Assembly: GCA_021827255.1 (NCBI GenBank)
Contig: JAKAWO010000089.1
Location: 1-10,129 of the forward strand
Length of the DNA: 10,129 bases
Direction of reading: 5' to 3'
Source: Acidobacteriota bacterium
GTDB taxonomy: Bacteria; Acidobacteriota; Terriglobia; UBA7540
Part shown: positions 1 to 5,518 of the stretch, one piece after another
Numbering within the stretch: position 1 is the stretch's first letter
How the letters are laid out: the number at the start of each line of letters is the position of its first letter
Position numbers and translations under genes: made by a program
Notes under the pieces: model-generated
What the model saw: only the letters and a program-made list of their open reading frames with translations
Database searches by the model: none
What the model was told of the DNA's origin: nothing

Positions 1-1
1 G

Positions 2-781
2 GCCACAGTCTTCATTGAATCGAATAGCCCGGCGCTTTGGGAGCGCGCCGCCCGTCCGCCCCTGGCCCACCTCATTGCCAGCCATCCGCCCGGATTTCCC
101 CTAACCCTCCAGGGCGCGCCGCCACCGGCCACCGACAATTGGCCCTATGTTTACAACCGAGGCCATTTTGTTCCTCGCACCTACCTGACAGTTTCCGTGA
201 TTTTGTTGGCGCTCGCAGCCCTTTTAACGCGCGGCGTGCTCGAGCCGAAGGACCCTTCCACCTGGCATTTCTTTTTCCTGGGCGCCGGATTTCTCCTCCT
301 CGAAACTCAGATGGTCTCCCGTCTGGCGCTCTACTTTGGCGCCACCTGGATCGTCAATTGCGTCGCCCTCAGCGCCATCCTGTCCGTGCTGCTCGTGGCC
401 AACCTATTCGTTGAGCGGTCGCAGCCGCGGCGTCTGATGCCCTATTACGTCCTGTTGATAGCGACGCTCATTGGAAATTATCTCTTTCCCTGGGAATCGT
501 TGCCGTACTCCGCCCGAACCGTGGGCCTTTTGCTGAGCGCGGCGTATGCCGCGCCAATTTTCTTTGCGGGGGTCGTTTTTACGGAAATGTTCCGGCGCTC
601 CGCCCACAAAGCTACAGCCTTCGGCTCAAATATCGTCGGCGCCGTGGCCGGAGGACTGGCCGAGAACCTTTCATTTGTTTTCGGAATGAAGTTGCTTTTG
701 GTGGTGGCTGCGGTGTTTTACCTGAGCGCCGCCCTTTGCGGCCGTCGGCTAGCGAACTTCATCGGTTCCGCTTCCTCGTGA
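2..781 (+). CDS. Spermidine-synthase-like multi-pass membrane protein, C-terminal part (5' truncated)
   Basis: The frame is open from the first bases and ends at TGA 779-781, giving about 259 residues with no visible start. A first in-frame ATG at 197 would cut into a membrane helix, so the gene surely begins upstream of the window. The piece begins with the tail of a soluble domain that contains TDNWPYVY, matching the TDDWPFLY-type motif that follows the aminopropyltransferase-like Rossmann domain in the large membrane-bound SpeE-like family. About six hydrophobic segments follow, with family-like stretches FLLLETQMVSRLALYFG, WIVN and FGSNIVGAVAGGLAENLS. In that family the soluble domain resembles spermidine synthase but most members have no proven activity, so I do not claim polyamine synthesis. 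It is probably an inner-membrane protein. No neighbour explains its role, and the next gene is convergent. Confidence 0.8.
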   Translation, partial: ATVFIESNSPALWERAARPPLAHLIASHPPGFPLTLQGAPPPATDNWPYVYNRGHFVPRTYLTVSVILLALAALLTRGVLEPKDPSTWHFFFLGAGFLLLETQMVSRLALYFGATWIVNCVALSAILSVLLVANLFVERSQPRRLMPYYVLLIATLIGNYLFPWESLPYSARTVGLLLSAAYAAPIFFAGVVFTEMFRRSAHKATAFGSNIVGAVAGGLAENLSFVFGMKLLLVVAAVFYLSAALCGRRLANFIGSASS

Positions 782-898
782 TCCCTCCTGGGGTGTTTTG
801 ATCGTCGGCGCGAACCCGTGGGAAGCACACGCGGATCCGGCGGTGGACGGAGCGACGTTCCATCATCGTGCGCGGGGGCAAGCCACGTCCCAAATGAG

Positions 899-1297
899 CT
901 AATAGCCTCGCGCGGTATTCTGGATACTTTTAGCGAGCTTTTGGATTTTTTTGGCCTTTTCGATCACCGTTATCGAGAGCACATTGACATTGGACCGGTC
1001 AATTTCCTTTTGCAGGGATTTCGACAACTCGGCTAGCGTCGCCGCTTGTTTCCTCATCTTTTGGTAGTTCATCTTCAGAATGGCCTGTCGCTGTTTCTTG
1101 CTTAGGCGCGGGCCGTTTGGACCCTGGAGGATGGGAAATGAGCTTTGCGGGCCCGCGCCCAGTGGTGGGCCCGGGGCGGCGATCTGCGCGAATTGGGGAC
1201 GGGCCAAAGCGGCCGCCCCGCAAAGCGCTCCGCTGGCCAGCGCCAGGCTGAGCGCGAGAGTTCCCCAAACCGATCGGTTCTTTTCAAAGACAGTCAT
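899..1297 (-). CDS. Small secreted coiled-coil protein of unknown function
   Basis: This encodes 132 residues. The start is ATG 1297-1295, supported by AAAGGAAG at 1303-1310 on the minus strand, about 5 bases upstream. Residues 1-33 look like a cleavable signal peptide: a charged start, the hydrophobic run TLALSLALASGALCGAAA, then ALARP. A Pro/Gly-rich linker (about 34-62) follows. The rest is strongly helical and Lys/Gln-rich, with heptad-like LSKKQRQAILKMNYQKMRKQ and a repeated pattern KKIQKLAKSIQN. Short exported helical proteins of this kind are common in Acidobacteriota genomes as hypothetical proteins (recollection, not checked). It has no catalytic motif and its function is unknown; it probably acts in the periplasm or at the envelope. 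A possible weak promoter lies upstream (TTGCGC, 17 bases, TAAACT on the minus strand), but I do not call it. Confidence 0.75.
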   Translation of the reverse strand: MTVFEKNRSVWGTLALSLALASGALCGAAALARPQFAQIAAPGPPLGAGPQSSFPILQGPNGPRLSKKQRQAILKMNYQKMRKQAATLAELSKSLQKEIDRSNVNVLSITVIEKAKKIQKLAKSIQNTARGY

Positions 1298-1423
1298 TCA
1301 ATCTTCCTTTCGAGTGGCGGTGGATAGCCCCGGCGGTCGGCGCGCCAGCCCCTGACCATCAGTTTAGTCTCGCGGTCTGGCGCGCGCAATCCACGACTGA
1401 CCTCGCCTCCGGCGCCCCAGACC

Positions 1424-1460
1424 TTAAAAGGATCAAGCCTTCGCCGGGTCGGCGGAAGAC
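1424..1460 (-). terminator. Candidate intrinsic terminator of the PilZ operon
   Basis: On the minus strand, about 40 bases after the stop at 1501, the arms CGCCG/CGGCG (1442-1446 and 1450-1454) enclose a 3-base loop. They are extended by further pairs across a one-base bulge (1437-1441 with 1456-1460). The hairpin is followed by TTGATCCTTTT (1436-1426). GC-rich stem and T-rich tail fit a rho-independent terminator, although the tail is interrupted by GA and CC. A second small palindrome, GGAAG-GTC-CTTCC at 1476-1488, lies closer to the stop but has no T tract. Confidence 0.4.
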
Positions 1461-1500
1461 GGGCTGCACCCTTGGGAAGGTCCTTCCTAAGTGCGGCGGA

Positions 1501-1881
1501 TTAGCGGGTATGAGTGTCGTAGCTGACGCCGTAGATTTTGAGAGGGGATCCGGGAACCTCGATGCGACGGACAACTCGCGCGCGAACCTCGATGCTTTGA
1601 CCGGATTTATTATAAGGGCATACCACTAGGAGTCCTTCCCCGACTTCATAACCCTTCTCGGCGGCGAAACAAAATCCGCCCTTCGAGATATTCTCGCTTT
1701 TGGTGACTTCCACTCCACCCTGGTAATCGCGAATACGGACCGGCAACTGAAGGGCGATGCGCCGATGCCGGCGACGCTCGCTCGATGCAACAGCGTCGAC
1801 CTCCGCCTGCACCTCCGCCACCGCCGCGGCATCGCCGGGAGTGCCCATGCCAATTTGCTTCTCGGCGTATCCGAATTGCAT
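1501..1881 (-). CDS. PilZ-domain protein (C-terminal half of a split tandem-PilZ protein)
   Basis: This encodes 126 residues if translated from ATG 1881-1879. AAAGG (1887-1891) lies 5 bases upstream and overlaps the preceding TGA, so termination-reinitiation is possible. A flexible Ala/Glu-rich linker (about 1-33) leads into a canonical PilZ domain: RRRHRR at about 37-42 and NISKGG at about 64-69 supply the RxxxR and [D/N]xSxxG motifs that bind c-di-GMP in this family. The domain ends GVSYDTHTR, like the paralogue's GVSYIQRPHA. The frame is identical to that of the upstream gene, and the intervening codons (TGA, then KAE) align without a gap in spacing to the intact paralogue at 2909-3742. 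It may therefore be made as a separate c-di-GMP receptor, as part of a readthrough product, or be the remnant of a broken gene. The intact motifs argue that this half is still under selection or was broken recently. Confidence 0.8.
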   Translation of the reverse strand: MQFGYAEKQIGMGTPGDAAAVAEVQAEVDAVASSERRRHRRIALQLPVRIRDYQGGVEVTKSENISKGGFCFAAEKGYEVGEGLLVVCPYNKSGQSIEVRARVVRRIEVPGSPLKIYGVSYDTHTR

Positions 1882-1890
1882 TTCAGCCTT

Positions 1891-1893
1891 TCA
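1891..1893 (-). other. In-frame TGA at the fourth-cysteine position of a split PilZ gene
   Basis: The minus strand reads TGC GAG CAC TGA, that is C-E-H-stop. The intact paralogue reads C-M-R-C at the same place (last Cys codon 3368-3370). One base change, TGC to TGA, would explain it. The downstream frame stays open in the same frame for 130 codons and encodes the second PilZ domain. Possible readings are a recent nonsense mutation, an evolved two-protein split with reinitiation, a sequencing error, or recoding. A weak hairpin begins about 10 bases after the TGA (minus-strand arms TTCGG/CCGAG, loop ATACG), but I see no convincing bacterial SECIS consensus in it. Confidence 0.75.
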
Positions 1894-2343
1894 GTGCTCG
1901 CATTGCTTCGTCAGGATGCCGGAAGTCTCAAGCACCTCAACCTCCACCAGCGAAAGGGGCAGCAGAGCGACGCTATGGCATTTACGGCACTCCAGCAAGG
2001 CTTTGGATTCGGCGCTTTCCCCCTCGCGGAGCGGTGGAAATTGGATTCCCCATATGTTGGCGTCGCGATCCACGTACTCTACTCCAAATTCCCCGCCCGC
2101 GTCTGAAAAGGGGGCGACGGGACCGACGATCCTGAAATCGGCGACTCGGCGGTTCAGCCTGTTGACCACCCGGATGGTCGTGCCGCGTGTCAGCCGCCGG
2201 CCAATTTGGATTCGAGCGCCGTGTCGGTTCAGAACGGATGTCCGGGCCGGGTCCTCGTACCGAAATCCATGCTCATCTGTGCCTAGAATGGTCAAGGGCA
2301 CAGTGAGCATGAGGCGGTCGGAGCGGCGCATATTGGTTGTCAT
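1891..2343 (-). CDS. PilZ-like N-terminal domain with an incomplete zinc-knuckle (CxxC...Cxx-stop)
   Basis: This encodes 150 residues from ATG 2343-2341, giving an N-terminus MTTNMRRSDR that aligns with MEIHQDVRRSDR of the paralogue at 2909. An upstream in-frame TTG at 2367 would add 8 residues but has no ribosome site; the ATG has only a weak CAGG before it. Residues 5-110 form a PilZ-like fold: RRSDR near the start, NRHGARI in place of the usual [D/N]xSxxG, and the closing WGIQFPPL. C119-R-K-C122 follows, then C148-E-H and a TGA where a fourth cysteine is expected. In the intact paralogue CxxC...CxxC looks like a zinc ribbon between two PilZ domains, so zinc binding here would lack one ligand. 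It is followed in the same frame by the 1501-1881 gene with a 9-base gap. Its function as a separate protein is unproven. Confidence 0.75.
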   Translation of the reverse strand: MTTNMRRSDRLMLTVPLTILGTDEHGFRYEDPARTSVLNRHGARIQIGRRLTRGTTIRVVNRLNRRVADFRIVGPVAPFSDAGGEFGVEYVDRDANIWGIQFPPLREGESAESKALLECRKCHSVALLPLSLVEVEVLETSGILTKQCEH

Positions 2344-2908
2344 CGAGCCTGTCCAGGAAGATGTCAAATCGGCGCTAGTTTATGACGAATCGCACAAGTC
2401 TGGCAAGCCTTTCTCAAGCTCCCCCACAGAATCGCCGATTATTTCTGAGGACATAGCCTTGACAATGAAAATGGGCCCAAGTCTTGTTAACATAGTTGGC
2501 CTCAGCCGGAACGCGAAGGGGCAGGCGTGATGCAGAGCGACAATCGGAACAGAAGCTGAGTTTCCACAATGGAATCCGCCCCGCGAGCTTGGCGAGTGCC
2601 TTCTAACATTAAGAGATGGAGGTTCCTCTCTCCGGATTTCGTCACGGAACATATGAGAGGCCGGACGAGTGGGTTGCCGTTTGACCGCGGCGGTTCGAGA
2701 TTCTCAAGCCGGTTGCCGCAATGTTTCGACTTCCGCCGCCTACGTTGCGGGATGTGTGTTGGCGGTGAATTGCCGGCCGGCGAGAGGTTGTCATAGGGGT
2801 CGGAAGTCCGCGAGGCTGCGGCTCGCCGACGAAGCTGAACGTCGGAACGTTGGTGGCATCGCCCAGCCTCCGCCGAGAGATTGAATCCGGTTGCCGAGGG
2901 TGCTGATC
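2344..2908. other. Divergent intergenic region between two PilZ loci
   Basis: About 565 bases separate the minus-strand split PilZ genes from the plus-strand PilZ gene. Near 2438-2465 it holds the candidate minus-strand promoter. At 2799-2851, just before the plus-strand gene, there are several short hairpins: GTCG/CGAC around GCGAG/CTCGC (2799-2830), and AACGT-CGGA-ACGTT (2838-2851). I see no c-di-GMP riboswitch consensus. The open frames crossing it lack ribosome sites and family likeness, so I call no gene here. Confidence 0.5.
2438..2465 (-). promoter_or_regulatory. Candidate sigma-70-type promoter for the split PilZ operon
   Basis: On the minus strand, TTGTCA (2465-2460) and AATAAT (2443-2438) are separated by 16 bases, each one mismatch from consensus. 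The implied transcript starts near 2431, about 88 bases before ATG 2343. The same -35 bases also read TTGACA on the plus strand (2459-2464), but no good -10 follows it there. An 8-base inverted repeat, AATCGGCG (2367-2374) and CGCCGATT (2433-2440), flanks the leader and overlaps the -10 edge; it could be an operator. Confidence 0.35.
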
Positions 2909-3742
2909 ATGGAAATTCACCAAGACGTGCGGCGAAGTGATCGCATTGCCATCGAGCTTCCGATCAAGGTAGCAGGGACGGACGCTCTGGGCGCCTCCTT
3001 TGTGGATGAGGCTCGCGCGATCGTTGTGGCGCGACACGGGGCTAGAATTCTCTCCTCTCGCAAGCTGGTGCCCGACCAGGAAATTAGCATTCATTGCCTT
3101 ACCACCGGGCGGGAGGGGGACGCCCGTGTGGTGGGCCAGATTGGCGAAGAACTGGACGGCTATTACTACGGAGTTTCCTTCTTGAATCCCGACGTCAATC
3201 CTTGGGGAATCGAGTTTCCAGCGCTGGGCAAGGGCGGCGAGGGTGAAGTGGTGGGGCGAATTGTGCTCCAGTGCCTCGGCTGTCAAATGCGCGAGGTGGC
3301 GCATCTGGATGAATTTGAGATCGAGGTCCTCGAAGCCAACAGCAGCTTGACTCGCTACTGCATGCGTTGCACGCAGACCACTCTCTGGAAGAAGTCGTCT
3401 GGGGAACCAAGCCCGGCGCCCGCCCCGGACAACGCCCCAGCCGTAGAAGTCAAGGATCACGAGAAACGCCGCGAACCTCGCCGTGAGCTCAGGGTCCGGG
3501 TGTGCATCCGGTCGGTTGAGTTTGGCGACGAAGTGGTCTGGACTCGCAACATTTCACGCGAAGGGCTTTGTTTTGAAAGCCAGCGAGGTTATTCGCAAGG
3601 CTGGAAAATCGAGGTTGCGGTTCCTTACTCACCGGGTGGAGGAAATATTTTTCTGCCCGCCCGCGTCGCCCGGATTCAGGCGATTCGGCCCGGCGAGATC
3701 AGCTTGTGCGGCGTGTCTTATATCCAGCGTCCGCATGCCTAA
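2909..3742 (+). CDS. Tandem PilZ-domain protein with central CxxC...CxxC zinc-ribbon-like module
   Basis: This encodes 277 residues from ATG 2909, with GAGGG (2896-2900) 8 bases upstream. A TTG at 2891 would add 6 residues but has no ribosome site. Residues 8-106 are a PilZ-like domain with VRRSDR, ARHGARI and a closing WGIEFPAL. C122-L-G-C125 and C151-M-R-C154 form two CxxC pairs 25 residues apart, likely binding zinc. A Pro/Ala-rich linker follows, then a canonical PilZ domain with RREPRR at about 187-192 and NISREG at about 214-219. The second domain should bind c-di-GMP; the first has lost the [D/N]xSxxG residues and may be structural. No output domain is present, so it probably acts through a protein partner. 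It is divergent from, and homologous along its whole length to, the split pair at 1501-2343, which suggests an inverted duplication. It is probably cytosolic. Confidence 0.85.
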   Translation: MEIHQDVRRSDRIAIELPIKVAGTDALGASFVDEARAIVVARHGARILSSRKLVPDQEISIHCLTTGREGDARVVGQIGEELDGYYYGVSFLNPDVNPWGIEFPALGKGGEGEVVGRIVLQCLGCQMREVAHLDEFEIEVLEANSSLTRYCMRCTQTTLWKKSSGEPSPAPAPDNAPAVEVKDHEKRREPRRELRVRVCIRSVEFGDEVVWTRNISREGLCFESQRGYSQGWKIEVAVPYSPGGGNIFLPARVARIQAIRPGEISLCGVSYIQRPHA

Positions 3743-3893
3743 AGGCCCTCCGCATGGCATGGCCCAAGAATCGCCAGCGGGTCTTGCCAGCCGGTATGAC
3801 AGGTGCGGAGCGGCGACCCTCCCGCATCACGGCTGACCGCGGCGGCGCTCACCTGCCTTCACACGCTATATCGAGGAGCAGGGGACGCGAAAA

Positions 3894-3968
3894 TGGAGGC
3901 GCGGGGGAGAATCGAACTCCCGCATAAAGGTTTTGCAGACCTCTCCCTTACCACTTGGGTACCGCGCC
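3894..3968 (-). tRNA. tRNA-Cys (GCA)
   Basis: Minus strand, 75 bases including an encoded CCA (3896-3894). The acceptor arms GGCGCGG/CCGCGCC pair fully. The D arm is CCC/GGG with AAGUGGUAA. The anticodon stem GAGGU/ACCUU encloses CUGCAAA, giving anticodon GCA. The T arm GGGAG/CUCCC encloses UUCGAUU, and the discriminator base is U. It is second in a two-tRNA transcript after tRNA-Gly, with 89 bases between. No clear terminator follows it. Confidence 0.96.
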
Positions 3969-4057
3969 CGGAAAGCCCTGATAGGTGGTTGATGAGTGGC
4001 CCGCGCGGACATCCGAGGTTATTTCTCACTCAGCACCCACCACTTGTCATCAAACTC

Positions 4058-4132
<75 letters not shown>

Positions 4133-4174
4133 TTGGCGTTGCCTGCTGACGATCGCCACGCCAGCCTCTTCGGG

Positions 4175-4204
4175 ATTATAGAAATCCGCGTCGAGACCTG
4201 TCAA
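4175..4204 (-). promoter_or_regulatory. Consensus promoter of the tRNA-Gly/tRNA-Cys operon
   Basis: On the minus strand TTGACA (4204-4199) and TATAAT (4180-4175) are both perfect sigma-70-type boxes, with an 18-base spacer. Transcription would start near 4168, about 36 bases before tRNA-Gly. The strength fits a stable-RNA promoter. A 10-base perfect inverted repeat lies 12 bases upstream of the -35 box. Confidence 0.85.
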
Positions 4205-4216
4205 TGGGATTGAACA

Positions 4217-4254
4217 CCGGAGTCTCAGCGGAAGACTCCTGAACGAGACTCCGG
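4217..4254. repeat. Perfect 10-bp inverted repeat
   Basis: CCGGAGTCTC (4217-4226) and GAGACTCCGG (4245-4254) are exact reverse complements around an 18-base loop, which itself contains another GACTCC. No T tract follows on either strand, so it is not a typical intrinsic terminator. Its place directly upstream of the tRNA promoter suggests an operator, or an extruded or transcribed hairpin of unknown role. Confidence 0.7.
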
Positions 4255-4395
4255 AGGATAGCGACCCCGGCTTGCTATGGGGTCTCTCTCCACAGCCATC
4301 GAGGAGAGGTGCGACCGAACGGCGGAAGTTTGTGGGGCCGGCGCGACAGCGTGTGCAAAGGCCGGGTAGTACGCAACGACGGCATGCAAATCGCA

Positions 4396-4411
4396 TGTGA
4401 TCCGTGTCACT
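4396..4411. promoter_or_regulatory. CRP/FNR-like palindromic operator candidate
   Basis: TGTGA (4396-4400), six bases, then TCAC (4407-4410) followed by T. This matches the E. coli CRP consensus TGTGA-N6-TCACA except for the last base. It is 76 bases before ATG 4488 and partly overlaps a second inverted repeat, CATGC/GCATG (4383-4397). No clear promoter boxes sit beside it, so its role is inferred from sequence likeness alone. Confidence 0.35.
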
Positions 4412-4487
4412 GCGAAGCGATGAGCTGCGCGGGAGGATGCAACGCGGGTGGCGCCCGACGCGTCAAAAGGAAAAGAGGAAAGGCAGA

Positions 4488-4820
4488 ATGCAATTGAGAC
4501 CCTTCTCGTCCAAGGCAGCGATGGCGGCGCTTCTGTTGTTGGCGGGAGGAGTCCTCGGCCTTTCGACGCTTCGGATTAAGGATTCTCCCGGCACGCCCAC
4601 GGAGGATCTGGTTGCGATGGAGATCTCGATCGCGGCTGAAGCGAAGCTTCCGGACTTGGTTCAGGCGCGTTGCGATATGCTTCGGAGGCTTCCCCGAGAA
4701 GAGTTGCTTTCTGCGCCGGCCAATCGGTTTTACGTCTCGGCTTTGCCTGCGCCCCTTCCACACCTAGCAGGTCCGGCGCCGCGGGGGCGGCTGCGCCTCC
4801 TCAGAGTCATTCAAATCTAA
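4488..4820 (+). CDS. Small signal-anchored protein of unknown function
   Basis: This encodes 110 residues from ATG 4488, preceded by GAGGAAAGG (4475-4483) at good spacing; starts further upstream in frame (from 4404) have no such site. Residues 9-25 (KAAMAALLLLAGGVLGL) form one hydrophobic segment, either a signal peptide or an N-terminal anchor. A charged region follows (about 30-75) with one Cys, in CDMLRRLPREE. The tail from about residue 85 is Pro/Arg-rich and does not look like folded protein. A shift near 4745 would enter another Pro/Ser/Ala-rich frame ending near 4850, so the C-terminus is uncertain. It lies 131 bases upstream of the receiver gene in the same direction and might share its transcript. 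No family recognised. Confidence 0.5.
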   Translation: MQLRPFSSKAAMAALLLLAGGVLGLSTLRIKDSPGTPTEDLVAMEISIAAEAKLPDLVQARCDMLRRLPREELLSAPANRFYVSALPAPLPHLAGPAPRGRLRLLRVIQI

Positions 4821-4838
4821 AACGCCCGCGCCCGTCCC

Positions 4839-4938
4839 GCAAAGTCTAGGCGGCGACCTTGCGCACTTCGGTAGTGCGGCTCCCACCAGCTTGGGGCCCA
4901 AGAGGTGCGTTATCCCAACAGATTTGAGAATGGCAAGC
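4839..4938 (+). other. Hairpin-rich leader before the receiver gene
   Basis: Two compact hairpins lie upstream of the receiver gene: CGCAC-TTCGGTA-GTGCG (4862-4878) and CTTGG-GGC-CCAAG (4890-4902). The region could be a structured 5' leader or the end of the preceding transcript. It does not match the GEMM c-di-GMP riboswitch consensus as I remember it, and neither hairpin has a T tract. Confidence 0.3.
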
Positions 4939-4951
4939 AAAGGAGCGAGTT

Positions 4952-5377
4952 ATGGAACTAGAGGGCGTTCATAAGAGAGCGGAAGTTGGGGCAAGTAATG
5001 CGGCGCGGCCGCGCGTTCTGCTGGTCTCCGAGGACGGGGAGGACTTGGAGCACTATACGCGGCTCCTCTCAGGCTTGAAGGGGGAGATTACGCTTTCCGG
5101 CTCGTATGCTGACGCTTCAGCGATTCTTGAGCGACAAGCGTTCGATCTGGTCGTGGTGGGGCAGGGCACGCCGGCCTTCGAAGGCTGCCGAGTGCTCCAG
5201 CGCGCTCGTGAACTCCGTCTGGGCGTGCCCGTGGTGGTGATGAGCCACGCTGCGGATATGAATTGCTATATCCGCGCCATGGAGCTGGGCGCTGTAGATT
5301 ATTTTGAAAGCTCTATGGTCCCACGCCAATTGCTGGGGCTGCTCGACGTTTATTTGAATCTCCAGCGAGCGGCGTGA
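4952..5377 (+). CDS. Stand-alone degenerate receiver (pseudo-REC) domain protein
   Basis: This encodes 141 residues from ATG 4952, with AAAGGAG (4939-4945) 6 bases upstream. Residues 20-138 follow the alternating strand-helix pattern of a response-regulator receiver: RVLLVSED, FDLVVVGQGTPAFEG, VPVVVMSH and GAVDYFESS. The pattern is clear but the phosphorylation residues are not. The first acidic residue is Ser (V-S-E-D), the phospho-acceptor Asp aligns with Gly in VVVGQGTP, and the conserved Lys of the K-P motif aligns with Ser in FESS. The switch Ser in VMSH remains. Such pseudo-receivers act by constitutive protein contact or ligand binding rather than phosphorylation (established for the class). 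There is no output domain and no neighbouring histidine kinase. It converges on the HD-GYP gene, whose N-terminus is also receiver-like. Confidence 0.85.
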   Translation: MELEGVHKRAEVGASNAARPRVLLVSEDGEDLEHYTRLLSGLKGEITLSGSYADASAILERQAFDLVVVGQGTPAFEGCRVLQRARELRLGVPVVVMSHAADMNCYIRAMELGAVDYFESSMVPRQLLGLLDVYLNLQRAA

Positions 5378-5518
5378 GCGGAGATGAGCCGGGCGGCGCG
5401 TGAGGCGGATCGGCGGCGCTAGAGGATGTCAGGATGCTCCTCCAAGGCTGCCCGGCATTTTATAGCGTCTGGGCCGTCTCTTGCGTAGAACTGAGAGCCG
5501 ATGCTTGGCGAAGCGGTT

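Larger units (their letters stand above)
4133..4487. other. Divergent intergenic region between the tRNA operon and the small secreted protein gene
   Basis: About 355 bases. Besides the tRNA promoter and the 10-bp inverted repeat it holds a small hairpin, GACCCC/GGGGTC (4263-4268 and 4279-4284), a CATGC/GCATG inverted repeat (4383-4397) and a CRP-like palindrome (4396-4411). Open frames crossing it are not supported by ribosome sites or family likeness. Confidence 0.5.

Noticed and set aside
1891..1945. Selenocysteine insertion at the TGA as the favoured explanation
   Set aside because: The hairpin after the TGA is short, with a wobble pair and an ATACG loop, and shows no clear SECIS features; zinc-ligand Sec is not expected. 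It is kept only as an option to test.
1757..2530. Plus-strand open frame of 257 codons
   Set aside because: It is antisense to both split-PilZ genes, and its Ser/Arg/Cys-rich composition is typical of a shadow in GC-rich DNA.
2642..3460. Long minus-strand open frame of 272 codons
   Set aside because: It lies mostly opposite the well-supported PilZ gene at 2909-3742, has no domain likeness and no ribosome site, and is Arg/His/Ser-rich like a shadow frame.
4839..4938. c-di-GMP (GEMM) riboswitch upstream of the receiver gene
   Set aside because: Hairpins are present, but the conserved GEMM core sequences I know are absent.
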